The position numbers were made by a program, and so were the translations under genes. DNA of 64,000 bases from Cyclaneusma minus (taxonomy: Eukaryota > Ascomycota > Leotiomycetes > Marthamycetales > Marthamycetaceae), in assembly GCA_037179335.1 (NCBI GenBank), contig JAKZHN010000027.1:186001-250000 (forward strand), read 5' to 3'. This document shows, one piece after another, positions 1-11,110 of the stretch. Position 1 is the stretch's first letter, and the number at the start of each line of letters is the position of its first letter. Below the pieces are notes generated by a model, which made no database searches, was not told where the DNA came from, and saw nothing but the letters and a program-made list of their open reading frames with translations.

Positions 1-122
1 AACACAACGAGGCGAGAAACGGCGAGGTAAGAGACGAGGAGGTGGAAAACAATGAGGCGAGCAATGACGAGGCAAGGAACGATGAGGTGGAAAGCAATGG
101 GGTGAGAGACGATGAGGTTTAG
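1..122 (+). CDS. C-terminal fragment with acidic pentapeptide repeats (cut by window edge)
   Basis: The frame beginning at base 3 is open to a TAG at 120-122. It reads as about seven degenerate 5-residue units of the form X-E-[A/V]-[R/E]-[N/D] (for example NEARN, DEVES). The matching 15-bp DNA period is visible as repeated gag-g(c/t)g blocks. The period equals whole codons and the frame stays open, which suggests the acidic tail of a protein whose body lies left of the window. The family cannot be identified from this fragment. A non-coding minisatellite with a 15-bp period would look similar. Confidence 0.4.
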   Translation, partial: HNEARNGEVRDEEVENNEASNDEARNDEVESNGVRDDEV

Positions 123-972
123 AACTTGACCTTTTCAAAAATCAGACTGGACTGGAGGTACGCTATGCACGTAATACAATCTCAAAGTACTCGCCGGTGC
201 ATGCTACCAAGATCCCTATGTAATTCTGCCAGGCGGCCCGGAGGTGACAGAACTTGGCAGGCGTGCCTGTATTCGGCGGGGATGGGGTCAGGGGTTGTGA
301 AGAAGGATGGCATTCCATTCTCTGTGCGCTTCTAGTTCGCAGGGAATTAGCGGTGCGAAGGTGAGATTCTCGAGAGTGGTGTCGTGGAAGTTTGAGGTGA
401 AGTCGAAATCAAAGATGAAGGTGAAAAGACCCCGGATCGGCGGATTCTGGATTGGCTTTTTGATGCAAGGCTGCGAGATACCCCGGCGGCTAAGCCTGAT
501 CCGCCCTCTAGCTTGGTGAAGCCACTCTTCAATGCTGTGGTAAAGTATCCATTGTGTCTCAATAATCATGGCAATTAGTTGTTGTTATATATGCTTCTAG
601 TAATTACTTTTTTTGGATTCGCGTAGACTTCTTGAAATTTCAAAAGTACCAGAAATCTTTCACAAAAACTTCAAAACAACTTGAAGTTCACTTCACGACG
701 ACCGCCTCTCACCACATTATGTTGACAGCCTCGCTGAGGGGCGGAGATAGTGACGCTATCGATACGGCGATAAAGCTGAGGGGACTTTCGGCCTCCGAGG
801 GCTTTGAAGCGGGGTGCCAGGAAGCTTTTGATGATGTATTACTAACTTAATCACACACAACTCCACTTCCCTCGCAATCCATCGCTTTCTTCCTCCTCAT
901 CTCTGCCAATTCCAGCTTCCTTCGACAGCCTCCATCCTCAAAAACAAATCACAAACCTAGAATACCGCCACA
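123..972. other. Intergenic region upstream of sod1
   Basis: I see no supported gene here. The last 120 bases are C/T-rich (short ctcc, ttcc and cttc runs ending in an A-rich leader), as is usual for a fungal core promoter and 5' UTR. The reading frames at 288-569 on the minus strand and 632-850 on the plus strand have no family features. Confidence 0.4.
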
Positions 973-1874
973 ATGGTCAAAGCAGGTCAGTATGCTTCTA
1001 TTTGTGCTCAAGGCATGCCAGCTACCAAGACCCCGGAGTCAGTTGGGCGGGGCTAGAGCACATTATGAGCTGGTTTTCCTGTCACGAGGAGGAACCTTGG
1101 TGGCCGGGCGCCCCTCTGAATCAGCACAATCCGGCTCGATGTTTGGTTCGACTCGTTCGAGCTGCATGTGTCCTGCTCGACATCTGTCAAACTTTCCGGT
1201 CCCTTGCAGAGCACAGTAGGCTGACATCTTGTCCGACATCTAGTTGCTCAACTCCGCGGTGACTCCAAGGTCACTGGCACCGTCACCTTCGAGCAGCCCT
1301 CCGAGAGTGCCCCTACTACCATCACATGGAACATCACTGGCCATGATGCCTCCGCTGAGCGTGGCATGCATGTGCACACTTTCGGTGACGCCACCAACGG
1401 CTGCACCTCTGCCGGACCTCACTGTGAGCGTCCCCTGATACCCCGGAAAAGCTTGTTTTGAGGATGTGAAGCTGACTTGCATGCATCTTAACAGTCAACC
1501 CCCACAACAAGACCCACGGTGCTCCCAGTGACGAGGAGCGTCACGTTGGTGACTTGGGCAACTTCAAGACCGATGCCCAGGGCAATGCTAAGGGCTCTGT
1601 TGAGGACAAGCTCATCAAGCTGATCGGCCCCGAGTCCGTCATTGGCGTATGCATATCCGTTCATCCACCATAGGGAAACAACATGCTGATTGTTGCAGCG
1701 AACTATTGTCGTTCACGCCGGTACCGATGATCTTGGCAAGGGTGGCCACGAGGAGTCCAAGAAGACTGGCAACGCTGGTGGCCGTCCTGCTTGCGGTATG
1801 TTCCCGAAACATTGCGAAACTTGGTTGACGACAGATGCTAACGAGTACCAGGTGTTATTGGCATTGCTGCTTAA
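973..1874 (+). CDS. sod1: Cu/Zn superoxide dismutase
   Basis: Cytosolic Cu/Zn superoxide dismutase, which converts superoxide to oxygen and hydrogen peroxide. The five-exon model is 973-985, 1244-1423, 1495-1646, 1699-1795 and 1852-1874. All introns are GT..AG, and a ctaac branch-point element sits at about 1838-1842. The spliced length is 154 residues, the usual size. Visible signatures are the metal-ligand segment with HVHTFGD, the GPHFNPH segment, the conserved HVGDLGN, and the active-site-loop GKGGHEES...GNAGGRPACG with its conserved Arg and disulphide Cys, ending in GVIGIA. The start codon sits right after a C/T-rich leader and gives the canonical MVKAVA-type N-terminus. There is no targeting peptide. 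The first exon is only 13 nt, so automatic annotation could easily miss it. Confidence 0.95.
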
Positions 1875-2574
1875 ATTGCCTAAATGTCAACCATACCATC
1901 GTTCTTTCAACCAACTACAGTCTTGCATAACGCTAGTTTGTTTGTTGGTGGCTGCGAGCAATCCATGAAGTTCAGCTCTTGAGCACAATTCTGCATTCTA
2001 TGTGAACACTGTGACCTGAGTAACTAGGGGAACTCCAGATCATCGAGGAACATCTGGATAACTGAAAGAAATCGAGGCAATCAGAAATGATGGTAGAAAA
2101 CACGAACTCAAGTAGTGTGTCAGGACTTCACTGGACGACGAGTATAGCTGCCCCATTTGCTTACAGTCCCCGCACGGTCTGACGCCCTACATATGTGGAA
2201 ACAGTGTTCACGTATGGAAGACCGAAATGCTCGTGCTTGTTCTGCTGCCAGATCCAGATAGTCAAGTGACACCCGTAAGGCTGAAATTAAAGTCGGTAAA
2301 TTCAAAATTGAGTGCTGTCAAAAGGCAAAAGTGAAGTTATTCAAGTGGCGGCTCCTTGCCATTGACCAATCGGAAGTGCTCGCTCAGGCGCTAGGTGAGC
2401 GCCCTTGTCTAAAAGTGGACTAGCAGGAACGCCCGACCCCACATAGGATTTTAGGGACAGCTGCATATTGATTTCATGCCACATCTACACACACGACACC
2501 ACAATTTCCTCCCATCCGCCTCTCATTAAACTCTCAAGACCGCATTTTCTCCCGTCCAAACCGCAACTACAACC
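1875..2574. other. Intergenic: sod1 3' UTR and SND1 promoter
   Basis: About 700 bases without a supported gene. The last 90 bases before the SND1 start are rich in CA/CT dinucleotides (repeated cacac and cctcc), consistent with a TATA-less promoter and leader. No other element was recognised. Confidence 0.4.
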
Positions 2575-5214
2575 ATGGCTTCCGTTGGCAGAGTCAAGGC
2601 CGTTCTGAGCGGTGATACCCTCGTCCTCACCTCTCTGAACAACCCGAATCTCGAGCAGATATTTAGCTTGGCCTTCATAACTGCTCCTCGCCTGAGCCGC
2701 GAGGGCGACGAGCCGTACGCTTTCGAGTCCCGCGAATTCCTGCGCAAGTTGCTGGTCGGAAAGCCCGTCAAGTTCCTCACTACCTACGAAATCCCCGTTT
2801 CGAAGAAGAAATACGGACTGGTCGAGCTGCCTGATGGCGCGAAGCTGGCAAAGCTGGTCGTTGAAGCTGGCTGCGCCAAAGTCAAGGACAACTCTGGACG
2901 GCGCGAGGAGGACGGCGAGGACCTTCTCACCTTCATCGACGAGCTTCGTGCCCACGAAGCTGCGGCCAGGCTGAACGGCAAAGGCTTATGGGCTACCGAC
3001 AACTCGCATATCGACGCACAATACGAGATCGCGGACCCGGACGCTTTCGAGGCGAAATACAAGGGCAAGAAGATCCAGGCTGTCGCCGAGAAGGTTATTG
3101 GCGGCGATCGTATGATCGTACGCCTCCTTCTCGACCCAACGCATCATGTACAGACCCTAGCATGCCTTGCTGGCATTCGCTGTCCCGCTTCCGAAAGGAA
3201 TGTCGCAGGCAAAGTCATCCCAGCTGAGCCTCACGGCAAGGAAGCTCGAACATTCGTCGAGGAGAAGCTGCACCAGCGCGATATCGTGTTCGAGGTCCAT
3301 GGATTCACTGGAAAGCTGCCCATCGGCACCGTCACCAACGAGGGCCGCAACATCGCTGAATTCCTGCTCAAATACGGACTTGCCAAATGCAACGACCAAC
3401 ACATTACCATGCTCGGTCCCGCTATGGCGCCTCTGCGCGCTGCAGAGAAGGTTGCCCAATCGGCGAGCAAGGGTGTTCACGAAGGCTTCGTGGCCAAGGG
3501 CGATGCAGGCGCAGTGGAAGGTATCGTCAGCCGAGTCCACACTCCGGATACCATCTACATCCGAGACAAGGCGGGCAAGGAGAAGAAGTACACATTTACC
3601 AGTCTGCGGGCCCCTCGTCAAGCGGAGCCATCTGAAGCCCCATTCCGAGACGAGGCAAAGGAGTTCTTGCGCAAGAAGATCATTGGCAAGCGCGTAACCC
3701 TGAGCCTGGATGGATCGAAGCCCGGACAAGGTGATTTCGAGCCACGGGATATGGCATCGGCTCAATTGAACGGCAAGAGCGTGTCTTTGATGATGGTCCA
3801 AGAAGGCTGGTGTGCTGTTGTGTTCCACAAGCGCGATGACCAGGACAAGGCACCGAATTATGATGAGCTGCTTGCTGCGATGGAGACTGCGAAGACCGAG
3901 AAGAAGGGAATGTGGTCTGGCAGCCCCAAGGGAGCAAAGACCTACGTCGATGCTTCGGCAACCATTCAGAAGGCCAAGATTCAACTCCCGACATTGCAGA
4001 GACAGAAGAAGATCCCTGCCATCGTCGACTTTGTGAAGAGTGGTTCTCGTTTCACCGTTTTGATTCCTCGGGAAAGCATCAAGATGAACTTCGTCCTGGG
4101 CGGCATCCGTTGCCCCAAGTCTGCTCGCAACGCAAACGAGAAGAGCGAGCCTTTTGGTGACGAGGCACATGACCTTGCTATCCGCCGATGCCAGCAACGT
4201 GACGTTGAAATCAATGTTTTCAACGTCGACAAGGTTGGTGGTTTCATTGGTGAGCTGCTTGTCAACCGTGAGAGCTTTGCGAAGATTCTTGTTGAGGAAG
4301 GCCTGGCCAGTGTGCACCATTACTCTGCAGAGCAATCTGGTAACTTGGGCGAGCTTGCTCCAGCTGAGCAGCGCGCCAAGGAGGCTCGCAAGGGAATGTG
4401 GAAAGACTGGGACCCCTCGCAAGATGTCGAGGAGGAGGAGGAGCCAGCAAATGGAACCAACGGAGCCTCCACACCAACAGAGAAGAGGGGTGACCGACGG
4501 GAGCTTGTTGTGACAGAAATCGACATCCATCGCACGGGCAAGCTGAAGGTGCAGTCAGTCGGCACCGGCACCGCTGCCCTCGAGACACTGATGTCCGCTT
4601 TCAAGTCCTTCCACAAGAACCCTGCCAACAGCGCTGGCCTACCTGGCCCTCCCAAGAACGGCGACTACGTAGCTGCCAAGTTCACTGAGGACGGCCAATG
4701 GTACCGAGCACGCATTGTCTCCAACGACCGCACAGCCCAGCAAGCCCAGGTCGTCTACATCGACTACGGCAACTCCGAGAAGCAGCCCTGGTCGAAACTG
4801 CGTCCTCTCACGCAACCTCAGTTCACAGTCCAGAAGCTGAAAGCTCAAGCCATCGACGCCTCCCTTTCTTTCGTGCAACTACCCACACGCTCCGACTACT
4901 TGGACGATGCAGCGGCTTACATTGGCCAGTTGACTGCCAGCAAGACTTTCGTGGCGAATGTGGACTGGATGGACAAGGACGGCACTATGTATGTCACGCT
5001 CTTCCACGACAAGACCAACCCTCGCTACGACAACAGCGTCAACTCGGATCTAGTCACCGAGGGTCTGGCCATGGTGCCCCGGAAGCTGAAAGCCTGGGAG
5101 AGAGCCTACGACACGGAACTCCAGACGCTGAAGAAGGCGCTGGAGGAGGCGAAGGGTGAGCGTAGGGGCATGTGGGAGTACGGCGATACTACCCAGGACC
5201 CTTCTGACGACTAA
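2575..5214 (+). CDS. SND1: Tudor staphylococcal nuclease (SND1/Tudor-SN)
   Basis: An intronless 879-residue protein with the complete Tudor-SN architecture: four staphylococcal-nuclease-like (OB-fold) domains at about 1-140, 165-310, 318-465 and 485-640, a Tudor domain at about 685-790, and a final partial SN fold embracing it. The SN repeats share G-D-x-hydrophobic starts and internal GIRCP/LRAP strands. The Tudor core shows GDYVAAKF, WYRARI and VVYIDYGN, with the aromatic cage residues expected for methyl-arginine binding. The family acts in the nucleus and cytoplasm in RNA metabolism, including splicing, transcription co-activation and RNA turnover. An acidic EEEEE stretch lies between SN4 and Tudor. 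The first in-frame ATG directly follows a CA/CT-rich leader. The long antisense open frame inside it is a codon-bias shadow. Confidence 0.93.
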   Translation: MASVGRVKAVLSGDTLVLTSLNNPNLEQIFSLAFITAPRLSREGDEPYAFESREFLRKLLVGKPVKFLTTYEIPVSKKKYGLVELPDGAKLAKLVVEAGCAKVKDNSGRREEDGEDLLTFIDELRAHEAAARLNGKGLWATDNSHIDAQYEIADPDAFEAKYKGKKIQAVAEKVIGGDRMIVRLLLDPTHHVQTLACLAGIRCPASERNVAGKVIPAEPHGKEARTFVEEKLHQRDIVFEVHGFTGKLPIGTVTNEGRNIAEFLLKYGLAKCNDQHITMLGPAMAPLRAAEKVAQSASKGVHEGFVAKGDAGAVEGIVSRVHTPDTIYIRDKAGKEKKYTFTSLRAPRQAEPSEAPFRDEAKEFLRKKIIGKRVTLSLDGSKPGQGDFEPRDMASAQLNGKSVSLMMVQEGWCAVVFHKRDDQDKAPNYDELLAAMETAKTEKKGMWSGSPKGAKTYVDASATIQKAKIQLPTLQRQKKIPAIVDFVKSGSRFTVLIPRESIKMNFVLGGIRCPKSARNANEKSEPFGDEAHDLAIRRCQQRDVEINVFNVDKVGGFIGELLVNRESFAKILVEEGLASVHHYSAEQSGNLGELAPAEQRAKEARKGMWKDWDPSQDVEEEEEPANGTNGASTPTEKRGDRRELVVTEIDIHRTGKLKVQSVGTGTAALETLMSAFKSFHKNPANSAGLPGPPKNGDYVAAKFTEDGQWYRARIVSNDRTAQQAQVVYIDYGNSEKQPWSKLRPLTQPQFTVQKLKAQAIDASLSFVQLPTRSDYLDDAAAYIGQLTASKTFVANVDWMDKDGTMYVTLFHDKTNPRYDNSVNSDLVTEGLAMVPRKLKAWERAYDTELQTLKKALEEAKGERRGMWEYGDTTQDPSDD

Positions 5215-6103
5215 GCTCAGCTTGATAAAATCGCCTCGTTGCTTGAAATTCCGGCGGCTTCTTGCATTGCACATATTTCGTTAGGCACCGGGCATATTGG
5301 GCTCTTCTTTTTGAACCGGAAGCATATGGGTATCTGAGCGGATCATGCGGACATTACAAAAGTCAGTCGGTTCGATGAAGCATGCTATGGCATAGCATCG
5401 GCGGGCACAAAAAAGAGACATGCACACGTACGCGTGGAATCGGAGGCTGCTTAATAGTAGTGGCCGGCTAATTGAGACTATCAATCTTGACAACTTGACC
5501 GGATTGATGCTAATTGTTTGTGAGTGATTTGCTCGGGGTAGCTCGAATTGTCGAGTGATTGGGGATGAATTAACAGGTCAAGTCGACGTTTCTTTTAGTT
5601 TTGCTTCTTGCTTTCCTTTTGCTTCACAAGGACTTTTCTTATGCCGCCTTTCTCGGTTAAGGTTGAGTAATCGTGTGGCCCTTCGGAATCGGGTCGGGGG
5701 ATTCTAGCTTCACGAATTCTGGCCTTCCACACGATTATTACTTGATGGTTTTGAGCAACTTTTAACGTCATCTGTCAGGAGAAAGCATGTGACGTCGGCA
5801 AACCTTCCACGTAACCGACCCCGCCATTTACCCCACCCGCTCCAAGAAGCACAGGTACCGATGCTAATTAATAGACTACTAAATACATGTACTACTGTAT
5901 ATGCTACTAGAAGCGCAGGGAGCTCACAACCTTCCTCGGCTCTCTTTCCAGCCCAGTCCCTGATATAGTAGTAACGCAAGAGTCACAGTATAAGAGCTGT
6001 TTCCCCCAAGATCTACTATGTCCCTGACATCCATACATCTCATCACCAGTCCAAGTTTACACATTTTTCCCTTCTCTAGGTACATATACGACGAAAAGCA
6101 ATC
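5215..6103. other. Intergenic region
   Basis: About 890 bases between SND1 and the dehydrogenase with no supported gene. The proximal part is T-rich (5585-5660, runs of ttttgct and ttct). The 200 bases before 6104 contain several tacta/ctacta words and a C/T-rich leader. Confidence 0.35.
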
Positions 6104-7492
6104 ATGGATGTCAAAGGCCGCACTGCAATTGTCACCGGCGCTGGCTCTGGTATAGTTCAACCCTCTACCCCATTATCCTTTCCATCCATCCAATGCTAAC
6201 ATCCCTCTCACAGGTATCAACCTCGCCTTCGCCCACCGTCTCCTCGAGCAAGGCTGCCACGTCGTAATCGGCGACCTGTCCCTCCGTCCCGAAGCCCACA
6301 CGCTCCTGAAACCCTACCTCATCGAACTCCCCGCCTCCACCATCACCGACCCAATCCAGAAAGCCTTCTCCGCCGTCACATCCTCCGATTCTGCCAAAGC
6401 CGTCTTTCTCAAAACAGATGTGTCGCATTGGCCTTCGCTAACCGCACTCTTCACCACTGCCTTGAAACTGCCCACGCCGTTCTCCCTCCCCACCATCATC
6501 TGTCCCGGCGCCGGCATCTTCGAGCCCCCAGCCCACAATTTCTGGAACCCGCCCGGTACCTCCGAATCGCGTGATCCACCCAACGGTCTCGGTTCCTCAG
6601 TTTCCGAAGACTTTCCCGGCAAAGGGCGAGGAAGTTATTTAACGCTCGACATAAATCTCACACATCCCATTCGTGTTACGCAACTTGCAATTAGCTTGTG
6701 GACGAAAAATGGGATTGTGGATGGGAAAGAGGGAGATGAGGTCGGAGGGAAGCTGAGGGGTGTGGTGGTGAATATTTCGAGTATTGCGGGACAGATGTAT
6801 GGGCCGTCTGTGCCGCTGTATCATGCGTCGAAACATGGGTTGACGGGGTTTGTGAGGAGTTTGGGGTATTTGGAAAGTGTGGCGGGGATTCGGGTGTGTG
6901 GAGTGGCGCCGGGGGTTATTAAAGTGAGTTTTCTGCCTCTGTTATCTTCTTCGATCTCTTCCCTCACCCCCTTTTCCGTGTTTGAGCACGTGATTAGACA
7001 CTTTTGGGAGGATAGAGGTGGGCGGAGAATGGATGTAGGAGAGAGAGCGAAATGGAAATTGGAATACTGGAATGCTAATGCGAAACAAAACAGACGCCTC
7101 TCTGGACCGACCACCCAGAAAAGCTCTCCATGTCCGATCCGCAAACGTCCTGGGTATCGCCCGATATCGTTGCACGTTCCATGTGCGATCTAATCACCTG
7201 TCCAACCCGCGCTTCCCTCCTCGCAACCGCCAATACACTTCCTGAAAACAAAGCCGAGCAACCGCCTTATGGTAAGGCGCCTGGTGATGGGCTCGGTGGT
7301 GTGATGTTTGAGGTTTCGTCGGATGGAAATAGGGTGGTGGAGGGCTTTAATGATCCGGGACCGCCGATGAAGGGGACGATGTTGGCGAGTGAGAATGCGA
7401 TGACAGCTGTGAATGAAGTGGTGGGGAAGGTGAGGAGCGGGGCGATGGGGTGTGGGGAGTTTAAAGAAGGTGGTAAGGGAGGTTTTGAGTGA
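6104..7492 (+). CDS. Short-chain dehydrogenase/reductase (15-PGDH-like)
   Basis: NAD(P)-dependent short-chain dehydrogenase. The three-exon model is 6104-6149, 6214-6923 and 7094-7492 with GT..AG introns, giving 384 residues. The N-terminus has the Rossmann dinucleotide motif TGAGSGIN, split by the first intron. The active-site triad is at about Ser205, Tyr218 and Lys222 (YHASK), followed by the PGVI segment after the catalytic helix. It is about 130 residues longer than a classical SDR because of an insertion after the second beta strand and a longer C-terminus. Fungal proteins of this layout are often named 15-hydroxyprostaglandin dehydrogenase-like, but substrate and cofactor preference cannot be read from the sequence. 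No signal peptide is seen, so it is probably cytosolic. Confidence 0.85.
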
Positions 7493-8292
7493 GGGGTTGG
7501 ACAGGGTTTGAATAGGGTTGCGCTGGATTGTGATGATGCTTGGTCCTGGTGGTGGGGTGGTTAAGATACTTGTGAGCCAGAATAGGAGTTGCAATGTAAA
7601 GTCTCATGAAATCGACATTGAGCCATTTGGTGCCTGGCTGTATTGTCGCGAATGCGGCTAGTAAAATTATAAAAAGGATATCGCAGGAGATTCAAGCTTT
7701 TTCAAGATCTTCCGTCTTGCTTTCTGCATCCCGAAGATGGTTATTAGATCAGTGATCACTTGCAGAAAATGGCACTTCAGGGCTTTTCTTACTATGGGAC
7801 TTATTGGCATTCGAGCGCGTCCTCTCAAAGCCTTCTTCTCCCCAAAAGACTGCAGTAACTGCACAGTTCTACGATACGCCTACCATCTAGCCTGCACATA
7901 GACTGGAAACCGCTCTGTGGCAGCAACGGTAACCGATTTAGGCTAGTGTGGGAGAAACTAAGTGGTAAAAGCTTAACGATAGCCCGAAACTATAGTATAG
8001 CTTTAAACTATAGCTCTTATAGTTTTGATTATTCTATTGATATAGATAGACTATAGTTCCAAAGGGACTCTCAGCCAATTCTATATAATTACCTGCCTAT
8101 ATCGCTGTTTAATAATACCAGGGATTCGTAGCAGTATCTCCGATAGTCCGGCCGGACCGACCTTTTTTTTGCCCGAATAAACAGCAATAGAGACTGGATT
8201 TGTAAAGCTAAAAAAAAGATTTGGGGATGATCTTCTGCTTATAATTTATAGGCTACGCGCCAATAAAGGCGCTATGAACAAATAACGGCTGC
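7493..8292. other. Intergenic with an A+T-rich, TpA-rich patch
   Basis: No supported gene. From about 7960 to 8260 the sequence becomes rich in tata and actata words (repeated actatag/ctatag), unlike its flanks. This could be a small mutated repeat remnant. It directly adjoins the 3' end of the patatin pseudogene, which itself carries C-to-T stops. Confidence 0.4.
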
Positions 8293-9832
8293 CTAAGGCA
8301 TTCGCCTATCGAAATCCCGTAATACTATCCTCTGGTTCCGTCGCCACCACTTCGTAGACTCCCCTGCAAGTACTCTCTCTCTCTCAGCCAGCCACTTGTC
8401 TCTCGCTTTCTTCAACTCAAGCTCTATCTTCCTTTCGTCCAACCCGTGATTTCCCTTGAAACGGGCTCGCATCTCCCTTCGAGTAAACATTTGGGCATAA
8501 TCGCAATTATGCGGTACCTGGGTGCATCGATACCTGATCTCAGTAGAGAATGACTCCCATCGATCGGGCGAGTCTTTGGCTTTTTGTCTTCTCATTTGCA
8601 CAAGCTTTTGTGCGACCTTGGTTAGGAGTTCTTTCGTTTTAGGTTCTGCCAGATATTCCCTAGTGGCTTTCTCGATAACACCCAGCTTCCGCCACTCATC
8701 GAGGTCAACTTTGCCCAAACCTTCTTCGACGTTGAAGCGAAAGTACTTGGAAGGATCTCCCACCATACGGGACACCTGCTCGTGGGCCATCTCGGTATCG
8801 GAAGCCAGTTTAATTGCCGCTCCTGCTGCATGTATATGCCCCCAGAGCCACGATTTGCTGAAGCGTTCGATTGGTTTCGTTTTGCCGGTTCCAATGCTGA
8901 CCAACATCTCGTTGCGAGCGCCTGGGGTGGTGTTTGGAATTTCCAGAAAGAGTTCCATCGAGGGATTGTTGGAACCGAAAGCACCGTCGACGAACTTGCG
9001 TCCTTGAATCACCACGGGATCAAGATATAGCGGAGCCGCAGAAGTTGCCCGAGCAACTTGCTAAATCGGCATCCTATCGTCTTCTCCCATATTCGGCGGC
9101 CGTATCATGTTATCGATCCACCCGCGTGAATACGTCTTGTATGATCTGAAAAGATAGATCAATTCGTTCCCTTGATGACCGGATTCGCCGTATGCGCAAA
9201 CAACACTTTAATTTCATGGTCAGTCGAGCATCGTCAAGAATATGTTGGAGAACGTACCTTTTGCAAACATCATCAAGGTCTGATTGAAACTGCTGTTCGC
9301 CGCGTTCTCAGAACCCATTCAGGCTATCTGGAACCCACCGGTCCACTACGTTCATAATAGCCCCTTGAAGTTTTGTAGCATCGTAATACGAGCCAGGAAG
9401 GTATTTAAGAGTTTCTCTGTGTCCGAAGACCTCCTTTGACAAGCTTTTGTACGCATCCACGCAGTTCTCGACGCTCATTCGTACTCGGCCAAGCATGATT
9501 GCTATCAGACTATTGATCTTTAGAAGCAGCGTGGTCTAGCAAGGGGAAAAACTGCTTACCCTCCTGTACTAGTTCCCCCAATGAGATCGAAATAGTGACA
9601 AGGGAGAAACCTCGCGGGATTCTAAGGAGTCGGATTAAATCGATCATAGGGCATTTGGAATTCCAACGGATGGTACGAAGAGTCGGCAGCCCCGTCGGGG
9701 TGATTGGTCTCCATCTTCCGAATAATATCCATCAATTCCTGTATGATTATAAGCGGCGACAATCCGCGAGCTCCACCACCATCTGTTTGATATTAGATCG
9801 AATACAACACGCCTTAAGACGGGACTATATAC

Positions 9833-10175
9833 CTAGCGACAAAGTACATTTCTTTCTCCAGGATTCCGGGGCTGTACTGGAAATTATATCCGAAGGTTGG
9901 AATCCATCTGCATCTATTAAATACATTAGAATAATAACAATAATCTATAAGCGGCAATGTTTACCCATTGGAATAAAGGAGTTCCCTTGCGCAGAGTTCG
10001 GAGACGCCTCGGGAAGTACATCTGACGGCTGATTCCCGCCACCATCTACAATGTAAGCTGAAGGAATTATCAGCCGTTAGTCGGGAGGACTTACCATGTT
10101 CCAGAATGTATTTCATTTTCCAAGCGTCTTTGGGCAAGTTGAAGACTCCGTCTGATGGTTGAAAATCGTCGACAT
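9833..10175 (-). repeat. Three tandem 81-nt phase-1 exons
   Basis: Exons at 10175-10095, 10045-9965 and 9913-9833 are all 81 nt, all begin with the same two bases (AT) completing an Asp codon, and all keep phase 1. The first and third both contain FQPSD near the start and end in W-(K/R)-(K/M)-K-(Y/C)-x-L. The second starts with DGGG like the true oxyanion-hole exon and also carries QPSD. The end of exon 2 (PWKKKCVLEL) matches the same module. This is tandem exon duplication inside one gene. Confidence 0.6.
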
Positions 10176-10650
10176 CTAGGTACGCAATGTAAGTCAAGGA
10201 TAAAAAGTCCTAAGTGGGATTACATACCTAATTCCAAGACGCACTTTTTCTTCCAAGGGCCTGAGGGTACATATGATGTTTTTTCTGAGGGCACGTTGGC
10301 AGGTTCATCCAAGGGGACACTGAATATTCCATCGGAAGGCGGTATATCCTCGCTCGCCAAACCACCGGACATCATAGTTTCGTCCGCCTCAGCCAGAGGC
10401 CTTTCGTGGCGTCGCTGGAGACGGCGCTTGCGTGCATCGGGCGAAGGAGATGGAGGACCGGGTATGGCGAAAGGGGGGTGATTAGGTATGACCTCCCACG
10501 GATTTTGGGACTTGGAGCCGGAGTCTTGATGGGAAGAGGAAGTGACATGTGCTGCTTGTTCTTTCGAATCATCATCTTCGACATCTGAAGCATCAGAAAG
10601 TCAGCTTAAAAGGTGTTATCAGATACGGCCGCTGCAGAGGGGAGACTTAC

Positions 10651-11110
10651 CAGACGCGCAATAGAGCTCGCGCGTCAGCAAATCGTTACCGCATTCGAGA
10701 ATAATCGGCACGCTGGCAGGTTCATCTAGGGTTACGCCGGCCGGTCCATGTAAGGGGATGTCAGATGTCTCGCCGGGTAGTGTGTTGGCAGGTTCATTCA
10801 TGGGCATGCTTGATGGTTTATTCAGGGGCACGCTTTCCGTTTCGGTTGAGGACGCGCCAGTCGGTTCATCGGAGGCGACAATGGATTTCTCATCCGGTGG
10901 CATGTTGGCCGTTCCATCTGATGTGACGTTCGATAGTTTATTCAAGGGCACGCCGTGCGGTTCGACCAAAGACACGCTGGCTGGTTCGTCCGAGGGGATA
11001 CTAGATGTCTCATCGGATGGGGTATTGGCCGTTTCTTCCGAAGCCGCGCTGACCGGTTCATCTGGGAGCCCTCCGGAGGTATCGTTTGAGAGCTCGTGGC
11101 CGGATTTAGT
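10651..11110 (-). repeat. Degenerate coding repeat in patatin exon 1
   Basis: Read on the minus strand, this exon consists of roughly 10-13-residue units built around (D/E)-(E/G)-(P/T)-x-x-(V/M)-P-x-(D/N)-(E/K), such as SDEPASVSL and NKPSSMPMNEPAN. At DNA level it shows repeated ggttcat, ggcacg and gatgtctca words. It looks like an expanded low-complexity linker rather than a fold. Confidence 0.6.

Noticed and set aside
3157..4530. A 457-codon open frame antisense to SND1
   Set aside because: It is the reverse-frame shadow of a strongly codon-biased gene. It has no motifs, and the plus-strand protein explains the whole region.
8522..9030. Plus-strand frames inside the patatin pseudogene
   Set aside because: They are antisense to the patatin domain, whose motifs and splice phases are consistent on the minus strand.
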